Part shown: one piece after another, positions 51,066-57,902 of the stretch
Layout of the letters: each line of letters opens with the position of its first letter
Numbering within the stretch: the stretch's first letter is position 1
Assembly: GCA_049802235.1 (NCBI GenBank)
Contig: JBARMB010000049.1
Span: 1 to 64,000 of the forward strand
Length of the DNA: 64,000 nt
Direction of reading: 5' to 3'
Source: VBDM01 sp049802235
GTDB lineage: Bacteria > Pseudomonadota > Gammaproteobacteria > Burkholderiales > SG8-39
Made by a program: the position numbers and the translations under genes
The notes under the pieces: model-generated
Databases searched by the model: none
Told to the model about the DNA's origin: nothing
What the model saw: only the letters and a program-made list of their open reading frames with translations

Positions 51066-52727
51066 GTGCTGCTGCAACTTGCCATCCGCGACTTCGCCAT
51101 CGTCGATTCGCTCGAGCTCGAATTCCGGCCGGGCTTCACGGTGCTGACCGGCGAGACCGGCGCCGGCAAATCGATCCTTGTCGATGCGCTGTCGCTCGCC
51201 CTGGGCGAGCGCGCGGGCAGCGAGCTGGTGCGCTCCGGATGCGAGCGCGCCGAAGTCACGGCGGAGTTCGCGACCGAGGCACTGCCCGAGGTCCGGGAAT
51301 GGCTGCGCGAGCAGGCCCTGGAAGGAGATCTCGACCGGCTTCTCCTGCGCCGGATCGTGGACGGCGCCGGACGCTCGCGCGCTTTCATCAATGGTCATGC
51401 GGCGACGCTCAGTCAACTGCGCGAAGCCGGGGACCGTCTCGTGGACATCCACGGCCAGCATGCACATCAATCTCTCCTCAAAGGCGATTCGCAACGCCGG
51501 GTGCTGGATGTTCACGCCGGGCTCGCGCCGCTCGCGAATGAAGTTGCCGAAGCCTATCGCGAGTGGCAGAGACTCTCGAGGGCACGGCTCGATCGCGAGA
51601 GCAACGCCGCCGCGCGCGACGCGGAGCGCGAACAGCTTGTCTGGCAGGTCGAGGAGCTCGCGCGCCTTGCGATGGCTGCGGGGGAATGGGACAACATCCA
51701 GTCCGAGCACGGTCGGCTTGCCCATGCGGCGAGCCTCATCGACGGAGTCCAGGCCGCCATCGACGCGCTTTCCGAAGCAGAAGGCGCGGCGCTCGGCGCG
51801 CTCTCCGGTGTGCTGTCGAGCTTGCGGCCGCTGCTCGATTACGACGGGTCGTTGCGCGAAACGGTTGCGCTGCTCGAATCGGGCGAGGCGCAGTTGCGCG
51901 AAGCCGCTTACGCGCTGAGGCATTACGCTGACCGCGTCGAACTCGATCCGCAGCGTTTGCGCGAAGTCGAGCAGCGGCTCGAGGCGGTGCACAATGCTGC
52001 GCGCAAATTTCGCGTGCGCCCCGAGTCGCTGCCGGAATTGTTGGCCGAGCTGCAGGCGCGGCTGAAGGACCTGGAAGTGGTCTCCGACCTGGAGACGCTG
52101 ATCAAGCAGGAGCAGGCGGCGCGTTCCCGGTACGACACGCTGGCGTCGCGGCTTTCCGCGGAGCGCAAGAAAGCGGCGGCGAAGCTCGCCCGGGACGTCA
52201 CCGTGGCGATGAAGGAGCTGGCGATGGCGGGCGGACGCTTTGAAATCGGGCTGCGCTCGCTGCTGCCCGACGGCGGCGCCGGCGGCAACGAACAGGTCGA
52301 GTTTCTGGTCAGCGCCAATCCGGGGATGGAGCCGCGCCCGCTCGTCAAGGTGGCCTCCGGCGGCGAGCTTTCGCGCATCAGCCTCGCGATACAGGTGATC
52401 ACCAGCAAGGCGGCGGCGGTGCCGACGCTTATATTCGACGAAGTCGATGCCGGCATCGGCGGCGCGGTGGCCGAGGTCGTGGGCAGGAAATTGCGGGCGC
52501 TGGGCGCGGAGCGGCAGGTCCTGTGCGTCACGCACCTGCCGCAGGTCGCCGCCCAGGCGCGCGAGCAATGGTCGGTGGTCAAGAGCACCGAAGACGGGGG
52601 CGTGAAAAGCCGTGTCTCCGTCCTCGACCAGAAATCCCGCATCGAAGAAATCGCCCGCATGCTGGGCGGAGTCGCGATTACCGCCACCACTCGAAAACAC
52701 GCGGCGGAAATGCTCGGATTGCGGTAA
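51066..52727 (+). CDS. recN: DNA repair protein RecN
   Basis: RecN is an SMC-like ATPase that acts early in double-strand break repair. The 553-residue protein has Walker A GETGAGKSIL near residue 30, long central coiled coils, the signature VASGGELSRISLAI and Walker B with IFDEVDAGIGG. The D/H-loop region VLCVTHLPQVAA follows. Start is GTG, with GGGAA about 5 bases upstream. No LexA box (CTGT-N8-ACAG) is visible before it, and transcription from nadK is likely. Confidence 0.96.
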   Translation: MLLQLAIRDFAIVDSLELEFRPGFTVLTGETGAGKSILVDALSLALGERAGSELVRSGCERAEVTAEFATEALPEVREWLREQALEGDLDRLLLRRIVDGAGRSRAFINGHAATLSQLREAGDRLVDIHGQHAHQSLLKGDSQRRVLDVHAGLAPLANEVAEAYREWQRLSRARLDRESNAAARDAEREQLVWQVEELARLAMAAGEWDNIQSEHGRLAHAASLIDGVQAAIDALSEAEGAALGALSGVLSSLRPLLDYDGSLRETVALLESGEAQLREAAYALRHYADRVELDPQRLREVEQRLEAVHNAARKFRVRPESLPELLAELQARLKDLEVVSDLETLIKQEQAARSRYDTLASRLSAERKKAAAKLARDVTVAMKELAMAGGRFEIGLRSLLPDGGAGGNEQVEFLVSANPGMEPRPLVKVASGGELSRISLAIQVITSKAAAVPTLIFDEVDAGIGGAVAEVVGRKLRALGAERQVLCVTHLPQVAAQAREQWSVVKSTEDGGVKSRVSVLDQKSRIEEIARMLGGVAITATTRKHAAEMLGLR

Positions 52728-52771
52728 TATTTTCATATTATTCTGGCGCAGATCGGCTTGGAGGGAGGCGG

Positions 52772-53143
52772 ATGGCAAATCGCAGAAAAAGTCAGGAAGG
52801 CAAAGGACCGGTCATTCCGCTGGTCGTCATCGTGATCGTCCTCGCGGCAGGATATGTGGCGCTCGACAGGTACAGCGCCGGGCAGAAAGATATGCTCACC
52901 GTGGAGACGCGCGGGCTGCAGATGATCTCGGCCCTCACCAAATACAGGCAGGAAACCGGCAGCTACCCCGATTCGCTCGACAAGCTCGTGCCCAAGCACG
53001 CCCCTGCGGTGAGCAAATGCCCGAACGGCTCGGCGATCGATTACCGGCTCGCGGGCGGGGAGTACGCGCTCTCCTGCGACAATGTGGTATTCAAGCAGAA
53101 GCCGTACCGCTACGAGTCGCGTTCCAAGAGCTGGAACGGCTAG
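52772..53143 (+). CDS. Small single-span membrane protein, pseudopilin-like region
   Basis: A 123-residue protein of unknown function with a strong GGAGGGAGG before its ATG. The N-terminus is basic and followed by one span (about 12-31, VIPLVVIVIVLAAGYVALDRY). The next part, RGLQMISALTKYRQETGSYPDSLDKLVP, resembles the N-terminal helix and loop of GspG-type pseudopilins. No clear prepilin cleavage motif is present. Two cysteines (in SKCPN and LSCDN) could form a disulfide in the periplasm. It lies between recN and tRNA-Val without an obvious partner. Confidence 0.7.
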   Translation: MANRRKSQEGKGPVIPLVVIVIVLAAGYVALDRYSAGQKDMLTVETRGLQMISALTKYRQETGSYPDSLDKLVPKHAPAVSKCPNGSAIDYRLAGGEYALSCDNVVFKQKPYRYESRSKSWNG

Positions 53144-53182
53144 GTCTTGCGGCGGAAATCGGCACGGCGCCTGCGCCGGAGT

Positions 53183-53211
53183 TTGTGCACAGGAGCCTTT
53201 TCCGCTAAAAT
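53183..53211 (+). promoter_or_regulatory. Putative promoter of tRNA-Val
   Basis: TTGTGC, 17 bases, then TAAAAT, placed 12 bases before the tRNA start. The remaining bases between the small gene and here show a GGCGC/GCGCC hairpin. Confidence 0.5.
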
Positions 53212-53223
53212 TCGACCCTTCTC

Positions 53224-53300
53224 AGGCGCGTAGCTCAGCTGGTTAGAGCATCACCTTGACATGGTGGGGGTCGTTGGTTCGAGTCCAATCGCGCCTACCA
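53224..53300 (+). tRNA. tRNA-Val (anticodon GAC)
   Basis: A 77-base cloverleaf with CCA encoded. Acceptor AGGCGCG pairs with CGCGCCT, the D-arm is GCTCAGCTGGTTAGAGC, the anticodon stem-loop has CCTTGACATGG with anticodon GAC, and the T-loop is GGTTCGAGTCC. Starting at 53224 and not 53225 gives a fully paired acceptor stem. It is followed by a terminator and thrS, a common order in Betaproteobacteria. Confidence 0.97.
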
Positions 53301-53327
53301 CACACCCCAGGACGGAAGTCAGAGGAG

Positions 53328-53353
53328 AGCGGGCCGAGGCGCCCGCTGTTTTT
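53328..53353 (+). terminator. Intrinsic terminator after tRNA-Val
   Basis: AGCGGGC and GCCCGCT form a 7-bp stem with loop CGAGGC, followed by GTTTTT. It lies 35 bases before thrS, so thrS must be transcribed by readthrough or from a promoter within this short gap. Confidence 0.8.
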
Positions 53354-53388
53354 CTGGCTTTCGTCGTTTTTGTGCTTCGCCTTTTTCT

Positions 53389-55302
53389 ATGCCTGTAATC
53401 CGACTTCCTGACGGATCGGTGAAGCGGTTCGACACTCCGGTGACGGTCGCCGACGTGGCGGCATTGATCGGCCCGGGTTTGGCGCGCGCCGCGCTCGCCG
53501 GCAAGGTGGATGGCAAGCTGGTCGATACCTCGCACCGCATCGATCGGGACGCCGAACTTGCCATCATCACCGAGCGCGACAAGGATGGCGTGGAAATCCT
53601 GCGCCACTCCACCGCGCACCTGCTCGCCTATGCGGTGAAAGAGCTATTTGCCGACGCTCAGGTGACCATCGGTCCGGTCATCGAAAACGGCTTCTACTAC
53701 GACTTCTCCTATAAGCGGCCGTTCACACCGGAAGATCTCGCGGCGATCGAAAAGCGCATGGCCGAGATAGCGAAAAAGGATTTTCCGGTGGTGCGCGAGG
53801 TCTGGCCGCGCGACAAGGCAGTCGAGCTCTTCAAGTCGATCGGCGAGCACTACAAGGCGGAAATCATCGCTTCGATCCCCGCGGCGGAGGACGTGTCGCT
53901 GTATCGCGAAGGTGACTTCATCGACCTGTGCCGCGGGCCGCACGTACCCTCGACCGGCAAGCTGAAAGTTTTCAAGCTGATGAAAGTCGCCGGTGCCTAC
54001 TGGCGCGGCGATTCCAGGAACGAAATGCTGCAGCGGATCTACGGCACCGCCTGGGCGAAGAAGGAGGAGCAGGACGCCTACCTGCATATGCTCGAGGAGG
54101 CGGAGAAGCGCGACCACCGGCGCCTGGGCACGCAACTCGATTTGTTTCACGTCCAGGAAGAGGCGCCCGGGATGGTGTTCTGGCACCCCAAGGGGTGGAC
54201 AATCTGGCAGCAGGTGGAGCAATACCTGCGCCGCGTCTATCAGGATAACGGCTATCTCGAGGTGCGCTGCCCGCAGGTCCTGGACCGCAGCCTGTGGGAG
54301 AAATCCGGCCACTGGGAAAACTACAAGGAGCTGATGTTCACCACCGAGTCGGAGAAGCGCGATTACGCGATCAAGCCGATGAATTGCCCGGGGCACGTGC
54401 AGATCTACAACAAGGGACTGCGCAGCTATCGCGACCTGCCGTTGCGCTACGGCGAGTTCGGCGCCTGCCACAGGAACGAGCCTTCGGGGGCGCTGCACGG
54501 CATCATGCGCATTCGCGCCTTCACCCAGGACGACGGTCACATTTTCTGCACCGAGGAGCAGATCGAGCCGGAAGTCATGCAGTTCATGGCGCTGCTGCAA
54601 AAGGTATATGCGGATTTCGGCTTCGACGAGATCATCTACAAGCTTTCCACCCGTCCGCCCAAGCGCGTCGGGTCGGATCAGGATTGGGACAAGGCCGAGG
54701 CAGCGTTGGCGAAAGCCCTGAATGCTGCGGGCGTTCCCTGGGAAGAGCTCAAGGGCGAAGGCGCCTTCTACGGTCCGAAGATCGAGTTCTCGCTCAAGGA
54801 CTCGATCGGCCGCGTCTGGCAGTGCGGCACGGTGCAGGTGGACTTCTCCATGCCCGGCCGCCTGGGCGCGGAGTACGTGGCCGAGGACAATGCCCGCAGG
54901 GTGCCGGTCATGCTGCACCGGGCCATCGTCGGCTCGATGGAGCGCTTCATCGGCATCCTGATCGAGCATTATGCCGGGGCCATGCCGCTATGGCTGGCGC
55001 CGGTCCAAGTGGTCGTGCTCAACATCTCCGAGGGTCAGGCTGACTACGCAGGTCGCGCGGCGACCTCTTTGAGGGCGGCCGGGTACCGTTGCGAGGCGGA
55101 CTTGAGGAACGAGAAAATAACCTATAAAATTCGGGAACATAGCTTGCAGAAGCTGCCTTACCAGCTGATCGTCGGCGAAAAGGAGAAGGCAGCGGAAAAG
55201 GTGGCCGTGCGCACCCGCGTTGGCGAAGATCTGGGACAGATGTCGCTGTCCGACTTCGTTGCCCGCCTCGATCGTGAGGCTCGGGTGGGCAGTGCGGCTT
55301 AG
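53389..55302 (+). CDS. thrS: Threonyl-tRNA synthetase
   Basis: ThrS charges tRNA-Thr and edits mis-acylated Ser. The 637-residue protein has an N-terminal TGS domain (1-60, RLPDGSVKRF), an editing domain with HSTAHLLAYAVKELF and the class II core. In the core are the zinc Cys in MNCPGHVQIY, motif 2 FGACHRNEPSGALHG and motif 3 near VPVMLHRAIVGSMERF. The anticodon-binding domain ends the protein. A translational operator like that of E. coli thrS has little room, as only 35 bases separate the terminator and the ATG. Confidence 0.98.
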   Translation: MPVIRLPDGSVKRFDTPVTVADVAALIGPGLARAALAGKVDGKLVDTSHRIDRDAELAIITERDKDGVEILRHSTAHLLAYAVKELFADAQVTIGPVIENGFYYDFSYKRPFTPEDLAAIEKRMAEIAKKDFPVVREVWPRDKAVELFKSIGEHYKAEIIASIPAAEDVSLYREGDFIDLCRGPHVPSTGKLKVFKLMKVAGAYWRGDSRNEMLQRIYGTAWAKKEEQDAYLHMLEEAEKRDHRRLGTQLDLFHVQEEAPGMVFWHPKGWTIWQQVEQYLRRVYQDNGYLEVRCPQVLDRSLWEKSGHWENYKELMFTTESEKRDYAIKPMNCPGHVQIYNKGLRSYRDLPLRYGEFGACHRNEPSGALHGIMRIRAFTQDDGHIFCTEEQIEPEVMQFMALLQKVYADFGFDEIIYKLSTRPPKRVGSDQDWDKAEAALAKALNAAGVPWEELKGEGAFYGPKIEFSLKDSIGRVWQCGTVQVDFSMPGRLGAEYVAEDNARRVPVMLHRAIVGSMERFIGILIEHYAGAMPLWLAPVQVVVLNISEGQADYAGRAATSLRAAGYRCEADLRNEKITYKIREHSLQKLPYQLIVGEKEKAAEKVAVRTRVGEDLGQMSLSDFVARLDREARVGSAA

Positions 55303-55328
55303 TTTTTTAACTTTTTGGAGAAACAAAC

Positions 55329-55937
55329 ATCGCCACGGAAAGAGCGCAGCGCATCAACACGGAGATCAACGCACCCGAGGTGCGCCTGGTCGGGGTGGCC
55401 GGTGAGCCGGTCGGAATCGTGCCGCTCGAACAGGCCATGAAATTGGCGGAGGAAGCCGAAGTCGATTTGGTGGAAATCGCCCCGCTTGCCAAGCCGCCCG
55501 TCTGCAAGCTGATGGACTACGGCAAGTTCAAGTACCGCGAGGCGAAAAAGGCCCACGAGGCCAAGCTCAAGCAGAAGCAGATCCATGTCAAAGAGGTCAA
55601 GTTCCGTCCCGGCACCGACGAGGGCGACTACAAGATCAAGTTGCGTAATCTGATCAGCTTTCTCGAAGAGGGCGACAAGGCCAAAGTGACGTTGCGTTAC
55701 CGCGGCCGCGAGATGGCGCACCAGGAGTTCGGCGTACGCCTGATCGAGCGGGTCAGGCAGGACCTCGACCAGTACGCGGTGGTCGAGCAGTTCCCGAAGA
55801 TGGAAGGGCGGCAGCTGATCATGGTGCTGGCGCCGAAGAAGGGCAAGACGGAAGTCGCGAAAGAAGTCAAAAAGGAAGCAAAAAAGGAAGTCAAGAAGGA
55901 AGTCAAGAAGGATCCGAAACCGGTCGCATCGCCCTAG
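55329..55937 (+). CDS. infC: Translation initiation factor IF-3 with an AUC start codon
   Basis: IF-3 keeps ribosomal subunits apart and checks start-codon fidelity. The 202-residue protein reads ATERAQRINTEINAPEVRLV from the start, which matches the conserved IF-3 N-terminus. KPPVCKLMDYGKFKY is the linker motif. The first in-frame ATG or GTG that could replace the start (GTG at 55380) would delete the conserved RINTEI part. GGAG lies 8 bases before ATC at 55329, and an in-frame stop lies at 55308. Rare starts (AUU) serve IF-3 autoregulation in E. coli. The C-terminus has an extra Lys/Glu/Val repeat tail (KKEVKKEVKKD). Confidence 0.93.
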   Translation: MATERAQRINTEINAPEVRLVGVAGEPVGIVPLEQAMKLAEEAEVDLVEIAPLAKPPVCKLMDYGKFKYREAKKAHEAKLKQKQIHVKEVKFRPGTDEGDYKIKLRNLISFLEEGDKAKVTLRYRGREMAHQEFGVRLIERVRQDLDQYAVVEQFPKMEGRQLIMVLAPKKGKTEVAKEVKKEAKKEVKKEVKKDPKPVASP

Positions 55938-56028
55938 CGCAGCAGCCGGTTTCAGAATAAGTGGTGCCGAGGTTTTGAAGCGCTCCGCAGGAGCCACCCG
56001 TCGCCATGCTAAAACAGGAGTAATGGCA

Positions 56029-56226
56029 ATGCCCAAGTTGAAGACCAAGCGCGGCGCCGCCAAGCGCTTCAAGGTGCGCTCAGGCGGCAGCATCAAGCGC
56101 TCGCAGGCGTTCAAGCGCCACATCCTCACCAAGAAGACTACCAAGAACAAGCGCCATCTGCGCGGCACGACTGCGGTGCATTCCACCGACAAGCAGCACG
56201 TGCGCGCGATGCTGCCGTACGCCTGA
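56029..56226 (+). CDS. rpmI: 50S ribosomal protein L35
   Basis: A 65-residue basic protein with the family start PKLKTKRGAAKRFKV and HILTKKTTKNKRHLRG. The ATG at 56029 gives the canonical length and has AGGAG 8 bases upstream. Another ATG two codons earlier is too near the Shine-Dalgarno sequence. The 91-base infC-rpmI gap may contain the L20 operator, as in E. coli. A weak GTGG/CCAC pairing is visible there, but no convincing pseudoknot. Confidence 0.96.
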   Translation: MPKLKTKRGAAKRFKVRSGGSIKRSQAFKRHILTKKTTKNKRHLRGTTAVHSTDKQHVRAMLPYA

Positions 56227-56291
56227 GGATTTCGCTTAACGACTTGTATGACAATACGAGGGGAGACCTCCCCCCGTGTCCCCTAATTCTG

Positions 56292-56318
56292 GGCTGTCAC
56301 AACGGCTTTGTGACAGCC
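56292..56318 (+). promoter_or_regulatory. Strong hairpin just before rplT
   Basis: GGCTGTCACAA and TTGTGACAGCC form an 11-bp perfect stem with loop CGGCT. The stem ends 3 bases before the rplT Shine-Dalgarno (AAGGAG). A shorter GGGGAG/CTCCCC hairpin lies just upstream. They may control L20 synthesis or protect against upstream decay. Confidence 0.5.
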
Positions 56319-56334
56319 TGTAAGGAGAATCACC

Positions 56335-56694
56335 ATGCCACGAGTCAAACGCGGCGTAACTGCCCACGCCAAGCACAAGAAGGTCATCAGTCAGGCCAAG
56401 GGTTTCCGCGGCCGGCGCGGCAACGTATTCCGCATCGCCAAAGAGGCGGTGATGAAAGCGGGCCAGTACGCCTATCGTGATCGCCGCCAGAAGAAACGCC
56501 AGTTCCGCTCGCTGTGGATCGCCCGCATCAACGCCGCGGCGCGTGAACTCGGCCTGTCCTATTCCGCGCTGATGAACGGCTTGAAGAAGGCCTCGATCGA
56601 GGTGGACCGCAAGGTGCTCGCCGATCTCGCGGTGGCCGACAAGGCCGCGTTCGCGAAAATCGCGAGCCAGGCCAAAGCGAAGCTCGGCGCGTAG
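56335..56694 (+). CDS. rplT: 50S ribosomal protein L20
   Basis: L20 binds 23S rRNA early in assembly and represses its own operon in E. coli. The 119-residue protein begins PRVKRGVTAHAKHKKV and has KGFRGRRGNVFRIAKEAV and RRQKKRQFRSLWIARIN. Length and motifs are normal. AAGGAG precedes the ATG by 8 bases. Confidence 0.98.
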   Translation: MPRVKRGVTAHAKHKKVISQAKGFRGRRGNVFRIAKEAVMKAGQYAYRDRRQKKRQFRSLWIARINAAARELGLSYSALMNGLKKASIEVDRKVLADLAVADKAAFAKIASQAKAKLGA

Positions 56695-56835
56695 AGGCAG
56701 GGGCTGGGGACTAGGGGCTGGTCACAGCTCACTCCGCATGTCGCGTCGGACATTGGAATTGGCTTCAGCGACGCGACTTGGAGAGCTGAATCGCCCGCGG
56801 CTCGTTAGCTCCCCTAGTCCCTAGCCCTCAGCCTC
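56694..56835. repeat. Long imperfect inverted repeat between rplT and pheS
   Basis: GAGGCAGGGGCTGGGGACT (from 56694) and its near reverse complement AGTCCCTAGCCCTCAGCCTC (ending 56835) form arms of about 25 bases around a 93-base centre. The right arm ends 11 bases before the pheS GTG. It belongs to the G-rich dispersed type seen at 18.2 and 34.9 kb and takes up most of the 152-base gap. Confidence 0.7.
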
Positions 56836-56846
56836 TCGTCCTCGCC

Positions 56847-57902
56847 GTGCAAGACCTCGAGACTATTGTTTCCGAAGCGATCGCCCAGTTTAGCGGCGTA
56901 GGCGACGCGGCTGAGCTGGAGAGAATCAAGGCGCGCTACCTCGGCAAATCGGGCGTGCTGACGGAGGCGATGAAAGGCCTCGGCAAGCTTGCTCCCGACG
57001 CGCGGCGCGAAGCGGGCGCGCGCATCAACGTGGCCAAGGACCGGATCGAGGCAGCGCTCATCGCACGGCGCGAGGCACTGGCCGCAGCGAGGCTCGATGC
57101 GCGGCTCGGAGAGGAAGCGCTCGATGTCACGCTCCCCGGGCGCGGACTCGCGCGCGGTGGCCTGCACCCGGCGACGCGCACGCTCGAGCGCATCGAGCAA
57201 TTGTTCCGCTCGATCGGCTTCGAGGTTGCCGACGGTCCCGAGATCGAGACCGACTTCCACAACTTCACTGCGCTCAACCAGCCGGAGAATCATCCGGCGC
57301 GCTCGATGCACGACACCTTCTACCTGAAGGGTGAAGGCCGGAACCTGCTCCTGCGCACGCATACCTCCCCGATCCAGGTGCGCTACATGCAGAAGCACGC
57401 ATTACGCTACTGCCGCGAGGCGGTGCTGCCGCCGATCAAGGTCATCGCGCGGGGGCGCGTCTACCGCGTCGATTCCGACGCCACGCACACGCCGATGTTC
57501 CATCAGGTCGAGGGGCTGTGGATCGGCGAGGACGTGAGCTTCGCCGATCTGAAAGGCGTGCTCACCGATTTTCTGCGCCGGTTCTTCGAGGACGAGAAGC
57601 TGCGCACGCGCTTCCGCCCGTCGTTCTTCCCCTTCACCGAACCTTCGGCCGAAGTCGACATGAGCTGCGTGTTCTGCAGCGGGGCCGGCTGCCGCGTGTG
57701 CGGCCAGACCGGCTGGCTCGAGGTCGCCGGCAGCGGCCAGGTGCACCCCAACGTGCTCAAGGCGTGCGGCCTCGACAGCGAGAAATACATCGGCTTCGCC
57801 TTCGGCATGGGACCTGACCGGCTGACGATGCTGCGCTACGGCATCAACGACCTGCGACTGTTCTACGACGGCGACCTGCGCTTTCTCGCCCAGTTCACAT
57901 GA
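56847..57902 (+). CDS. pheS: Phenylalanyl-tRNA synthetase alpha chain
   Basis: The 351-residue catalytic subunit of the alpha2beta2 enzyme has an N-terminal coiled coil (about 1-90) and the class II core. Motif 1 region is EIETDFHNFTALNQPENHPAR, beginning at residue 132. Motif 2 includes GRVYRVDSDATH, and motif 3 has GFAFGMGPDRLTMLRYG. Start GTG at 56847 lacks a clear Shine-Dalgarno sequence and lies next to a long inverted repeat, so the start is the least certain part. The stop overlaps pheT by 4 bases. Confidence 0.95.
   Translation: MQDLETIVSEAIAQFSGVGDAAELERIKARYLGKSGVLTEAMKGLGKLAPDARREAGARINVAKDRIEAALIARREALAAARLDARLGEEALDVTLPGRGLARGGLHPATRTLERIEQLFRSIGFEVADGPEIETDFHNFTALNQPENHPARSMHDTFYLKGEGRNLLLRTHTSPIQVRYMQKHALRYCREAVLPPIKVIARGRVYRVDSDATHTPMFHQVEGLWIGEDVSFADLKGVLTDFLRRFFEDEKLRTRFRPSFFPFTEPSAEVDMSCVFCSGAGCRVCGQTGWLEVAGSGQVHPNVLKACGLDSEKYIGFAFGMGPDRLTMLRYGINDLRLFYDGDLRFLAQFT

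Noticed and set aside
53301..53388. thrS leader as a T-box or tRNA-like operator
   Set aside because: The gap is taken up by the tRNA-Val terminator, and the remaining 35 bases are too short for either.
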